This document shows positions 1 through 9,516 of a stretch of DNA of 64,000 nucleotides, in pieces. The translations under genes were made by a program, and so were the position numbers. This stretch comes from Bin52 sp965213935 (lineage in GTDB: Bacteria; Pseudomonadota; Alphaproteobacteria; Thalassobaculales; Thalassobaculaceae), in the NCBI GenBank assembly GCA_965213935.1, contig CBDCAO010000009.1, positions 116,410-180,409 on the forward strand, read 5' to 3'. The notes under the pieces are model-generated. The model did no database searches and was not told the origin of the DNA. It was given only the letters and a program-made list of their open reading frames with translations. Within the stretch, counting starts at the first letter, position 1, and every line of letters starts with the position of its first letter.

Positions 1-439
1 ACCGCCACGCTCCTCCGCCGGCCCAGGCCGCAGTCCAGGTCTCTCCCAGCGGGTCGAGAATGACGCCCAGCTCGGTCCGGTCGCCACGAACCAGTGCAAC
101 CATGACGCAGAAGTGCCGACCGCCCTTCGCAAAGTTGCGTGTGCCGTCGACCGGGTCGACCACCCAGATCGGGCGCGCCGGATCGCGCAGCAGTTCCAGG
201 ATACCGGGGTTTTCCTCCGCCGCCTCCTCCCCGATCACCGCCGATCCGGCGACAAGATCGCGAAGCGCCGGTGTCATGCGGCGCTCGGACTCGATGTCGG
301 CAATGGTCACGAGATCTCTCGGACCGGTCTTTTCGCGCACCTCATCCGAGGCGAGCGAGCGGTACCGCGGCATGATCACGGTATCGGCGGTCTCGCGCAT
401 GATCGCCGCCACCCGGGTGGTGAGTTCGAGACCCGTCAT
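1..439 (-). CDS. Inositol monophosphatase family protein (3' end cut by window edge)
   Basis: Mg-dependent sugar-phosphatase family protein of about 146 visible residues, reading off the left edge. The visible part shows the family metal-binding signatures GEE (residues 70-72) and DPVDGTRNF (95-103). The family hydrolyses inositol phosphates, histidinol phosphate or nucleotide 3'-phosphates, and nothing visible selects among these. The ATG at 439 is the first start in frame. It lies about 90 bp downstream of groEL, past a strong hairpin, so it is probably a separate transcript. A second family member lies at 56069-56878. The C-terminal motif is outside the window. Confidence 0.85.
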   Translation of the reverse strand, partial: MTGLELTTRVAAIMRETADTVIMPRYRSLASDEVREKTGPRDLVTIADIESERRMTPALRDLVAGSAVIGEEAAEENPGILELLRDPARPIWVVDPVDGTRNFAKGGRHFCVMVALVRGDRTELGVILDPLGETWTAAWAGGGAWR

Positions 440-466
440 CACGGTGACCCTGACCGCAGACGCAGC

Positions 467-497
467 ACGGGGCCGCAGGCAGTTCCTGCGGCCCCGT
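467..497 (-). terminator. Hairpin downstream of groEL
   Basis: A perfect 13-bp inverted repeat (467-479 with 485-497) has a 5-base loop and sits between the groEL stop and the next start. It would form a very GC-rich stem. No clear T-run follows on the minus strand, so it may act as a weak terminator or as an mRNA 3'-end stabiliser. Confidence 0.55.
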
Positions 498-529
498 CTG
501 AAATTCGCGCCCGGACTGTCGGGGGCACG

Positions 530-2191
<1,662 letters not shown>

Positions 2192-2234
2192 CGTCTGGCC
2201 TCCTTGAGAAGTTGTGCAAGCGCGCCGCTGACAG

Positions 2235-2522
2235 TCAGTCCAGCACGCCCATGACATCTGACTCGCGCATGATCAGCAGGTCCTGGCCATCGAGCTTCAC
2301 CTCGGTACCGGACCACTTGCCGTACAACACGACGTCGCCCTTCTTCAGCTGCATCGCCAGGCGCTCGCCGGCCTCGTTGCGACTGCCCGGTCCCACCGCG
2401 ACAATCTTGCCCTGCATGGGCTTTTCCTTGGCGGTGTCGGGAATGATGATGCCGCCGGCGGTGGTGCTCTCGTTGTCGAGCGCCTCGACGACGACCCGGT
2501 CGTGCAGGGGTCGGAATGACAT
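2235..2522 (-). CDS. groS: 10-kDa co-chaperonin GroES
   Basis: Co-chaperonin lid for GroEL, 95 residues, starting MSFRPLHDRV. It carries the mobile-loop region and the GPG turn expected of the family. The ATG at 2522 follows GGGGGAG at good spacing. A GTG two codons upstream (2528) is also open but overlaps the ribosome-binding site. It is first in the groES-groEL operon, 43 bp before groEL. The CIRCE element 47 bp upstream of the start indicates repression by HrcA. Confidence 0.97.
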   Translation of the reverse strand: MSFRPLHDRVVVEALDNESTTAGGIIIPDTAKEKPMQGKIVAVGPGSRNEAGERLAMQLKKGDVVLYGKWSGTEVKLDGQDLLIMRESDVMGVLD

Positions 2523-2568
2523 GGACACTCCCCCATGTGATGGTGAGACAGTTCAGAGTGCGCCCCTA

Positions 2569-2595
2569 CTAGCACTCGTAACCGATGAGTGCCAG
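2569..2595 (-). promoter_or_regulatory. CIRCE operator (HrcA site) of groESL
   Basis: CTAGCACTC, nine spacer bases, then GAGTGCCAG. This matches the CIRCE consensus TTAGCACTC-N9-GAGTGCTAA at 15 of 18 arm positions. It lies directly upstream of groES. HrcA binds such sites and represses chaperonin genes when free GroEL is plentiful. hrcA itself is not in the window. Confidence 0.9.
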
Positions 2596-2630
2596 TCCAA
2601 TTGTGCCCTGCAACAAACGAGGATTCGCCG

Positions 2631-3383
2631 ATGCCCGCCCTTGATCCGCTGTTCGACTTCTCGGCAAGGACCGTGCTCGTTACCGGCGGAAGCCGGGGTC
2701 TCGGACGAGAGACCGTCCGTGCCTTCGCCGCGCGCGGCGCCGACACGGTCATCGTTTCCCGCCGATTCGAGCGCTGCGCGGAGGTGGCAGGCGAGGTCGA
2801 GGCCATGGGCCGGCGTGCCTGGCCAATCGCCTGCAACATGTCAGACTGGACCGCGGTCGACGCCCTCGTCAACGAGGTTCGGGACCATGTTGGCTCAATC
2901 GACATCCTGGTCAACAACGCCGGCGCGTCCCCGCTTGCCCCGTCCTCGATCGAGACTTCCGAAGCTCTGTTCGACAAGGTGGTCGGCCTCAATTTCAAGG
3001 GCCCGTTCAGACTCATCGCGCTCCTGGGTGCGGAGATGGCAGCCGGTCGCGGTGGAGCGATCGTCAACGTCTCCAGCCTTGGAGCCGTACGGCCCCTGCC
3101 CGTCTACGCACCCTATGCCGGGGCCAAGGCAGCATTGAACTCGGTTACCGAGGCCTTTGCCCGGGAGTTCGCGCCGAAAGTCCGGGTCAACGCGGTCATG
3201 CCCGGCAGGTTTCTCACTGACATCTCGCACGCATGGAGCGACGAGGTACGCGAAAACCGGACCGTCGCACTGGAACGAAGCGGCCTGCCTCGCGAGATCG
3301 TCACCGCCATCCTGTACCTCGCGTCGGATGCTTCTTCATTCACGACCGGCTCTGTGATCCGGGTCGACGGCGGGGCGCCCTGA
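2631..3383 (+). CDS. Short-chain dehydrogenase/reductase
   Basis: Classical SDR of 250 residues, an NAD(P)-dependent oxidoreductase. It shows the cofactor motif TGGSRGLG (18-25), NNAG (95-98), the catalytic serine pair (148-149) and YxxxK (Tyr162, Lys166). An Arg-rich stretch after the second strand (SRRFER) suggests NADP(H) preference, which is an inference. The ATG at 2631 follows ACGAGGA. It is divergent from groESL across the CIRCE region and has no operon partner. The substrate cannot be told from sequence. Confidence 0.93.
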   Translation: MPALDPLFDFSARTVLVTGGSRGLGRETVRAFAARGADTVIVSRRFERCAEVAGEVEAMGRRAWPIACNMSDWTAVDALVNEVRDHVGSIDILVNNAGASPLAPSSIETSEALFDKVVGLNFKGPFRLIALLGAEMAAGRGGAIVNVSSLGAVRPLPVYAPYAGAKAALNSVTEAFAREFAPKVRVNAVMPGRFLTDISHAWSDEVRENRTVALERSGLPREIVTAILYLASDASSFTTGSVIRVDGGAP

Positions 3384-3517
3384 GCCCGGTGGCGGTGTCA
3401 ATGGCTGCACAAGGCTGCGGAATTCCGGTGATATGCCGCGGTTCCGTGAGCGGTAACGGTGCTGTAGGTGACGGCCAGAAAGCGCGCATATTTGATGGAG
3501 TCGTGCGTTTTCTTGGG

Positions 3518-3639
3518 GCGCGACAAACAGGGTGAGACTGGCGACGCCGGGATTGTGACGGGGCCCGGAACTCCGGTCGGGCTACGCCCTCCCCCGTCTC
3601 ACCCTGATTGTCGCGCAGGTCTCAGGTTGATTGTCGCGC
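3518..3639. repeat. 21-bp inverted/direct repeat cluster
   Basis: Three copies of one 21-base unit are present. 3518-3538 is the inverse complement of 3596-3616 with a single mismatch (57-bp loop). 3619-3639 repeats the second copy directly with two mismatches (GTCTCAGGTTGATTGTCGCGC). The last copy overlaps the stop codon of the permease gene. The pair could form a long hairpin at the convergent ends of the SDR and permease genes. The remaining bases from 3384 to 3621 contain no gene that can be supported. Confidence 0.6.
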
Positions 3640-4326
3640 TGCACGGTTCCGGCGAGAGACCAGACGCGTTGCCACGGCGGACCCCGCAAGGCAGACCACG
3701 AGGAACGGGCCCGCCGGCAGATCCCACAGACCAGCCAGCAGGATCGCGACCACGACCGCGATGGCGCCACTTGCAAGCGCACGGACGAGGCTGTAGCCCT
3801 CCCCTCGCCGCGCGGCGAGGGCTGGCAGTATCAGGCTTGCGAACACGACATACACGCCGACCAGCTGCATCGAGGCGGTGATCACGAGAGCGAACAGCAG
3901 AAAGAAGCCGGTGCCGGTACGAAGACGTGGCGCGCACAGCCACAGGAGGAGATAGATGCCGTAGATCGGCAGGAAGGCTGCGATGTCGACCCAGGTGACA
4001 AACAGCAACTGGCCGGAAAGCACATGCCGCAGCATCTCGCCACCTGTCGGATGTCCGGCGAGCGCCAGCAGGGCCAGGGAGGAGGCGACGATGAAACAGC
4101 TCCCGATCACGGCTTCCTGCTCATCGGGAGTCACGCGTTCGATCCAGCGAAAGAACACCGCTACTGCAAGTCCGGCGCCAAAGGCGATCGCCTGATGCTG
4201 AATCCAGGGTGGTTCGGCAAGCCAGAGACTGGAAAGGATCACGGCAAGGCCCACGACCTGCGCCGTTGCCAGGTCGATGAAGACGATCCCGCGCCTGAGC
4301 ACCTCTATCCCAAGCGGTGCGTGCAC
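3622..4326 (-). CDS. ABC-3 family metal (zinc/manganese) ABC transporter permease
   Basis: Inner-membrane permease of the ZnuB/MntB type, 234 residues from a GTG start, with about seven hydrophobic segments. Family-like stretches include SGQLLFVTW in the middle and VYVVFASLILPALAARR near the end. The same frame remains open and hydrophobic upstream to about 4390 (PGFCAGLLVTAVHAPLG), and the family's first helix lies there. No ATG, GTG or TTG exists in that stretch, so the true start may be non-standard or the 5' end damaged. It is the last gene of a minus-strand zinc group with the porin and binding protein. The ATPase gene expected beside it was not found. Confidence 0.82.
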   Translation of the reverse strand: MHAPLGIEVLRRGIVFIDLATAQVVGLAVILSSLWLAEPPWIQHQAIAFGAGLAVAVFFRWIERVTPDEQEAVIGSCFIVASSLALLALAGHPTGGEMLRHVLSGQLLFVTWVDIAAFLPIYGIYLLLWLCAPRLRTGTGFFLLFALVITASMQLVGVYVVFASLILPALAARRGEGYSLVRALASGAIAVVVAILLAGLWDLPAGPFLVVCLAGSAVATRLVSRRNRAARQST

Positions 4327-4389
4327 CGCGGTAACGAGCAGTCCGGCACAAAAGCCCGGAGCCAGGATCTCCAGCAGTTCAGGATTGAT

Positions 4390-5124
4390 GATCGGTGCTC
4401 TCCAACAGGTTCGGGTTTATTTCGAACCGACCGACCAGGCTGTCAATCCGGTTCTCTCCACCATCCCTTCGGGTTGCGGGTTCCTCACCTCACCTGGTGA
4501 CCTGGCCGGCCTGCGGGGAAACGTGAAGGCAGAACCGCGCGTTCGCACGCGACCGCGCGACGACGAGAGAAACGATGCTGCCAGACCTGGCCTTCCGTCG
4601 GTAAACCTCCGGACCGCGGCGCGTTACGGCCGCCCGCCCGGGTGCGCGGCTGCGACGACGAGCCAGGCTTCGAGTATGGCGCCGACAACGCCTCTCTTCT
4701 CTCTCGCCCATTGCCGACCGTGCGTCGGATGCCTCCTTCCCGCACTGTTGCATCATCGAGAAGTGCCGCAAACGCGACACGACATCGCAGCCGCGGACCG
4801 CGGCGCATCACTCCAGACGATCGGTGATCGAGCATGCGAAGCCTTCAGGGCAGAGCACCCTGAACGAGACTGACGCAGACCGCTGCCTGACGGGATTCAC
4901 AGACGGTGGGCGGGCTGAACGAGATTGCCCGCGGACCAGCTTCCTCGCCGTATCCGGACCCGAAACATGCGTCAGCGCGATGATGACCTCGTGCGGGAAC
5001 CGGTACCCGGTTTACGAGCCGGTTTCCGCAGGGCGTACGCATCCTCGACTTCACATCCGGACCAGGCCGGGGAGAAGACACCCCTGTCCGGAGCCCGGGA
5101 CCGAAAACAATCCGGTGATCACGG
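4390..5124. other. 735-bp gap where an ABC ATPase gene would be expected
   Basis: No convincing coding sequence lies between the permease and the ZnuA-like gene. Open frames here are short and Arg/Ser-rich, typical of non-coding high-GC DNA. None shows a Walker A (GxxGxGKS/T) or an LSGGQ signature. The length is about that of a znuC gene, so decay or replacement of an ATPase gene is possible, but no remnant was recognised by eye. Confidence 0.5.
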
Positions 5125-6048
5125 TTAGCCCCTGGCGCCTTCCAGCAGTTCCAGAGTGACATCGAACAGGCTGAACAAATCGTCGACCCCTTCCCGTCCG
5201 CCAACCGTAAACGGCAGATCGACCACCGGAATCCCGCTTCGTGCCGACACCCATTCCGCCGCGTCCCTCGAATCGAACGGTGTCAGGAGAATGGCCTCCG
5301 CATCGCCGGATGCCACCCGATCGAGCACCTGCGCGAGGTGGGACGCCGTCGGTGAAACCCCCGGCCGGACTTCAAGTGCGATGACGCGGTCAAGTCCGGT
5401 CCACTGCAGAAGGTATGGCCACGACGTGTGATGGACGATGACCTTCATTCCCTGCAGCTTTTCCGCTCGCGATCGCCAGGTCAACCGCGCCTTGTCCCAG
5501 CGGGCTGAAAACTCGGCATGCCGGCTGCGATACCCGTCAGCATTGTCCGGATCAATCAACGCCAGCCGCTCAACCAGAATTCGCGCAAGTATCGTAATGT
5601 TCTCCGGATCGAGATGAACGTGCGGATTGCCTGCCGGATGTACGTGGCCATGGCTGCGGTCGAGGTTTTCGGGCACTTCCAGCATCCTGACGTAATCCGA
5701 CGCCATGATGTTCCCTGGCTGGCCATGCTGAACGACGAGCCGGGCACCGCGTTGCAACAGGACGGGAAGCCATCCCGCCTCGAGATCGGCACCGCTGCAG
5801 AACAGGATGTCCGCCCGCCGAATCTGCGCAATGAGACCGGGCCGGGCGCGGATATAGTGCGCGTCCTGCCGGGCGTGGGTCGCCGAATACACGACAACAT
5901 CACTCCCGCCGATCTCACGGGCGAGCGCCGCCCACTCGGGTTCACACGCCAGGATTCGGGTTTCGGCGGTTACGGGTGCGGGCAACGCCACTGCAAGAAT
6001 ACCCGCAATCAGCAGGCTCAAGGCGAAACGATGCACCTTGTCCGACAT
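5125..6048 (-). CDS. Zinc ABC transporter substrate-binding protein (ZnuA-like)
   Basis: Periplasmic metal-binding protein of 307 residues with a signal peptide ending near PAPVTAET. Likely zinc ligands sit in the expected places: His in DAHYI, in NPHVHLDPEN and in HHTSWPYL. A short His-rich patch (HGHVHPAGNPHVH) precedes the second ligand. The ATG at 6048 follows GAAGGG at good spacing. A start at 6063 overlaps the porin stop (TGATG) and is the alternative. It lies immediately behind the His/Asp-rich porin in the same transcript. The group is probably repressed by Zur through the palindrome at 7777-7790. Confidence 0.87.
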   Translation of the reverse strand: MSDKVHRFALSLLIAGILAVALPAPVTAETRILACEPEWAALAREIGGSDVVVYSATHARQDAHYIRARPGLIAQIRRADILFCSGADLEAGWLPVLLQRGARLVVQHGQPGNIMASDYVRMLEVPENLDRSHGHVHPAGNPHVHLDPENITILARILVERLALIDPDNADGYRSRHAEFSARWDKARLTWRSRAEKLQGMKVIVHHTSWPYLLQWTGLDRVIALEVRPGVSPTASHLAQVLDRVASGDAEAILLTPFDSRDAAEWVSARSGIPVVDLPFTVGGREGVDDLFSLFDVTLELLEGARG

Positions 6049-6062
6049 CAGACTGCCCTTCA

Positions 6063-7610
6063 TCAGAAGCTGTGTGCTCCGTGTGCACCAAGACTCATGA
6101 TGTATTGCAGCATGACCTGGTTATCGTCTTCCTGCTCGTACCGGTTTTCCCGGTTGTACTGCAAACGTACCCGTCCAAACTCGCTGCTCGACCAGTCCAC
6201 CATGGCGCTGAATGCCGAATGATCTTCTTCCGCCTCGGCATCCTCGGGCAGTTCCAGCCGGGCGTACCGGGCGCCGGCCCGCCACTGTGGCGAGAACTTG
6301 TACACGCCCTGGACGTACCAACCGCTGGACCCGCCATCGAGATCGAGGACCACGTCTTCTGCCTCGACATGACAGGTATGCGGATCCTCGGGATCCTCAC
6401 ATGTCTCGTGCTCCTCCTGCAGGGTGTAGAGCCCTGATTCCACGCGCCAGAAGTACTCGCCCTGGAGGATCAGTTCGCTTTCGCGTGGATTGCCTGTCGG
6501 TGCCCAGGTGTACCTGACATCCAGAGCCACGAGACGGGTGTTTCCGGTAAATGCGCCACCGGTGAAGAAGTCGGCAAGGTGCTCATGTTCCTCTTCCTCG
6601 TGGTCGTCGTCGTCATCGTCGTGAAGACCGAGGTGATCGTCATCGTGATCGTCATCGTGATCGTCATCGTCATCATGACCGGGATCTTCATCGTGACCAT
6701 GATCGTCATGATCATCGTCATGAACGTGGACACCGCCCATTCTGTCATGCGCCCTGCCGTTCAGTATGGAAGCCCCCACTCGCCACGCTCCGTCACGACC
6801 GGCGTCACCGCCAATCCTGCCGTAGGCCGACCATGCCTCCACTCCGCTGTCGGAACCACCGAACGGCATGTCGTCACCGCGGAATACGCCTCCTCCGAAC
6901 TCGGCAAACATGTCCGTGGGCAGCACGAGCGACATCTCGACACCATCGTCATTGAACGCGCCGTCGAGGTAGGCCCGGTACGGAAGCGGACGGTCTGCAA
7001 AATCGTCAGCATGGGCATGGAGCTCGTTCAGGTATCCGAAAGTCCACAACGCACGCCCGGCGGTCAGCTGAAATCCGTCCATGATGCCGATCCCGGGAAG
7101 GGTACGAACATAGGCTTCCTCCAGCTCCAGTTCGACCGGTTCACCGGGGTGCACCCCAAAACCAACGGTCAGGTTTCCCATGAACTTGTCGTCTATGCTG
7201 CCGGTCATCACGAGTTCGCTGTGTCCGAGCGACAGCCCGCTCGGAGTACGGCCGGACTCATGGCCCGCCGGATAACCCGCGAGTTCCGACTCATCGGCCG
7301 AGTGGTTGGCAACCCTGCCATCCAGAACGAGGCTGATCGACGGATTGAAGGCGTTGTCCTGTTGCGGCGGGTCCGAATGGTGCGGCGCGCGCGGCTCATC
7401 CGCATGCTCATCTTCATGCGACTCGTGCTTGAGCGCCTCCAGTTGCGATTCAAGAGTGGAGATCCGGTCTTCGTACTGTTGCTTCAGGGTCTCCAGTTCC
7501 GCCCGGATGGCTTCGACCGTCGTTCCCGATTGAGCATGCGTATCCGGGGACGACAACACGATCAGCATTCCGAACACCATGCACACTGTCAGTCTTGCTA
7601 CACCAAACAT
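6063..7610 (-). CDS. Outer-membrane porin-like protein with His/Asp-rich zinc-binding loop
   Basis: Predicted outer-membrane beta-barrel of 515 residues. It has a signal peptide (cleavage near THAQS), an N-terminal coiled coil (about 30-62), then a His/Asp/Glu segment and alternating barrel strands ending in a C-terminal Phe. Residues 294-344 are almost entirely His, Asp and Glu (encoded at 6579-6731) and probably form an extracellular metal-collecting loop. It is translationally coupled to the ZnuA-like gene (TGATG) and is first in the operon, 167 bp from a Zur-like palindrome. The likely role is passage of zinc across the outer membrane. Function is inferred from composition and neighbours. 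Confidence 0.8.
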   Translation of the reverse strand: MFGVARLTVCMVFGMLIVLSSPDTHAQSGTTVEAIRAELETLKQQYEDRISTLESQLEALKHESHEDEHADEPRAPHHSDPPQQDNAFNPSISLVLDGRVANHSADESELAGYPAGHESGRTPSGLSLGHSELVMTGSIDDKFMGNLTVGFGVHPGEPVELELEEAYVRTLPGIGIMDGFQLTAGRALWTFGYLNELHAHADDFADRPLPYRAYLDGAFNDDGVEMSLVLPTDMFAEFGGGVFRGDDMPFGGSDSGVEAWSAYGRIGGDAGRDGAWRVGASILNGRAHDRMGGVHVHDDDHDDHGHDEDPGHDDDDDHDDDHDDDHLGLHDDDDDDHEEEEHEHLADFFTGGAFTGNTRLVALDVRYTWAPTGNPRESELILQGEYFWRVESGLYTLQEEHETCEDPEDPHTCHVEAEDVVLDLDGGSSGWYVQGVYKFSPQWRAGARYARLELPEDAEAEEDHSAFSAMVDWSSSEFGRVRLQYNRENRYEQEDDNQVMLQYIMSLGAHGAHSF

Positions 7611-7776
7611 CTGTTGTCCTCATGCTCTCGCAACTGTTCCGGCGAACACGGCATTCGCCCCGGGACCCGTCCGGAATGGCGGTCTCGTCACCGCCGGGCA
7701 GGACACGCTGGCGGACTGGAACGCACGGCCCTGCCACATCGGGGAACGGTAGCCGCGCCGGTTCCGGCCGCGCAGG

Positions 7777-7790
7777 TACGTTATAACGTA
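7777..7790 (-). promoter_or_regulatory. Candidate Zur box upstream of the zinc-uptake operon
   Basis: A perfect 14-base palindrome, TACGTTATAACGTA, lies 167 bp upstream of the porin start. The core GTTATAAC resembles the TTATAA-centred palindromes bound by Zur repressors in Proteobacteria. The surrounding 7611-7906 gap holds no gene. A weak second half-site (TTAACGCATAT) follows at about 7793. Confidence 0.5.
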
Positions 7791-7906
7791 TCTTAACGCA
7801 TATGGGAGAAGCCGGACAAGCGCCGCATGAGGGGGAACGTCCCCTGTGCAAATTTTCTTTATTTCACATGGGCTTGCGACTACGTCATTCCTGACACTCC
7901 GAGGCG

Positions 7907-9205
7907 TCAGCCGGCGGCATGAACCAGGAAGCGGCGATCAAATCGACCGGCATCGACCGGCGAAAGCATGACACGGATCTCAACCCCGTCTTCCGCCCAC
8001 TCCTGGGTCATCACCCGGCCGTGTCGATGCAGCCAGGCCAGGGCCGCGCCCTCTCCGGGATCGAGACGGTAGTGCAGGCAGAGGTCGGCGCGACCGAGCA
8101 TCTGATCGATTCGCTCGACAAGTACCGCGCACCCCTCCCCGGTCACCGCCGAGACCGCGACCCTGTCACCGGGTCCCCGTTTGAAAGGCGCATGGCGCTG
8201 CGTCTCGTCGAGAAGGTCGATCTTGTTGAACACCTCGATCATCGCGGTCGAGTGCCCGACGATACCGAGTTCCGCGAGGACCCGCTCGACGTCGGCTCGC
8301 TGCTGTTCGTGCTCGGGATGGCTCAGGTCCCGCACATGGATGACCACGTCGGCCTCGAGCACTTCCTCGAGCGTCGCCCGGAACGCGGCGATCAGATGGG
8401 TCGGAAGTTCGGAAATGAACCCCACCGTATCGGACAGGATCGCGTCACGCCCGGACGGTAGCCCGATCCTTCGCATGGTCGGATCAAGGGTCGCAAACAG
8501 CATGTTGCGCGCCATCACGGTCGATCCTGTCAGCCGATTGAACAGGGTTGACTTGCCGGCATTGGTGTAGCCGACAAGCGCAATCACCGGTGTCGGCCCC
8601 TTCTGTCGCGCCGAACGGTGCAAACCCCGGGTGCGGACGACCTCGGACAGTTCGCGACCGAGCTGTGCGATCCGGTCGTCAAGCTGTCTGCGGTCAAGCT
8701 CGATCTGGCGTTCACCGGGACCACCCAGGAACCCGGCGCCACCACGCTGGCGTTCGAGATGGGTCCAGGACCGGACCAGGCGGCTGCGCTGATAGGTCAG
8801 CGCAGCCAGCTCCACCTGCAGCCGGCCCTCGTGGGTGCGGGCCCGAGCACCGAAAATCTCCAGAATCAGTGCCGTGCGGTCAATGACCTTGCAGAACCAG
8901 GCGAGCTCGAGCGAACGCTGCTGCACCGGCGAGAGCGCTGCATTCACGATAGCGAGTTCCACGCCACGTTCCTCGACCACCTCGCGGGTCCGTTCGACGA
9001 CGCCCCGGCCGAACAGCGTGGCGGGACGCTGACGCGACACCTTGATGACCTCCTCGTAAACGAGATCGAGGTCAAGCGCCGAAGCGAGGCCGACCACCTC
9101 GTCGAGACGACCCTCCGGGGTCCGGCCGTCGGGCAAGGCGGAAGACAGGACGGGATGAACGACGAGCGCACGCGTGCGGCCGTCGGGGGGGAGGCCGGCC
9201 CTCAT
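7907..9205 (-). CDS. hflX: GTPase HflX
   Basis: Ribosome-associated GTPase that splits stalled or heat-damaged 70S ribosomes, 432 residues. It has the HflX-specific GGPGE (161-165), then the G domain with G1 GYTNAGKST (212-220), G3 DTVGF (259-263) and G4 NKID (327-330). The ATG at 9205 is 13 bp after the hfq stop. An upstream start at 9286 would overlap hfq heavily and adds unrelated sequence. It forms the usual hfq-hflX operon. Confidence 0.96.
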   Translation of the reverse strand: MRAGLPPDGRTRALVVHPVLSSALPDGRTPEGRLDEVVGLASALDLDLVYEEVIKVSRQRPATLFGRGVVERTREVVEERGVELAIVNAALSPVQQRSLELAWFCKVIDRTALILEIFGARARTHEGRLQVELAALTYQRSRLVRSWTHLERQRGGAGFLGGPGERQIELDRRQLDDRIAQLGRELSEVVRTRGLHRSARQKGPTPVIALVGYTNAGKSTLFNRLTGSTVMARNMLFATLDPTMRRIGLPSGRDAILSDTVGFISELPTHLIAAFRATLEEVLEADVVIHVRDLSHPEHEQQRADVERVLAELGIVGHSTAMIEVFNKIDLLDETQRHAPFKRGPGDRVAVSAVTGEGCAVLVERIDQMLGRADLCLHYRLDPGEGAALAWLHRHGRVMTQEWAEDGVEIRVMLSPVDAGRFDRRFLVHAAG

Positions 9206-9218
9206 GCCGCGGACAGGA

Positions 9219-9464
9219 TCAATTGTCGGTCTCTCTGTCGAATCCAAGCCGAACCGGCTGCGACGGCATGATGGTGGCGATGGCATGTTTGTAGACCAGC
9301 TGCGATGTCGCGTCGCGCCGCAGGAGCAGCGAGAAATTGTCGAACGAGGTCACCATTCCCTGCAGCTTCACACCGTTCATGAGAAAGATGGTGACCGGGA
9401 TCTTCTCCCTGCGCAACGCATTGAGGAACGTTTCCTGCAGGTTCTGAGATCTTTCGTTTGCCAT
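9219..9464 (-). CDS. hfq: RNA chaperone Hfq
   Basis: Hexameric Sm-like RNA chaperone for small-RNA regulation, 81 residues. It shows Sm1 (QNLQETFLN to NGVKLQG) and the Sm2 signature YKHAI followed by the Ile/Met-rich end. There is no long acidic C-terminal tail, as is usual in alphaproteobacteria. It is upstream of and cotranscribed with hflX, and follows the HAD and transaminase genes on the same strand. Confidence 0.97.
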   Translation of the reverse strand: MANERSQNLQETFLNALRREKIPVTIFLMNGVKLQGMVTSFDNFSLLLRRDATSQLVYKHAIATIMPSQPVRLGFDRETDN

Positions 9465-9516
9465 GAACCCGTCTTTCCATCTGGCGGCGGTTCAGGGTCC
9501 CCGGCATCGGGCACGC

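Noticed and set aside
4390..5124. Search for a hidden znuC-like ATPase
   Set aside because: No Walker A, signature or Walker B stretch visible in any frame; recorded as a gap rather than a pseudogene.
6579..6731. Short repeats that might suggest a CRISPR or satellite
   Set aside because: Repeat units are 3-6 bases and stay in the porin reading frame. There are no spacers.
6579..7796. Long plus-strand frame starting with a Val/Ile repeat
   Set aside because: The Val/Ile run is simply the complement of the His/Asp codons of the porin. No membrane-protein logic and no ribosome-binding site.
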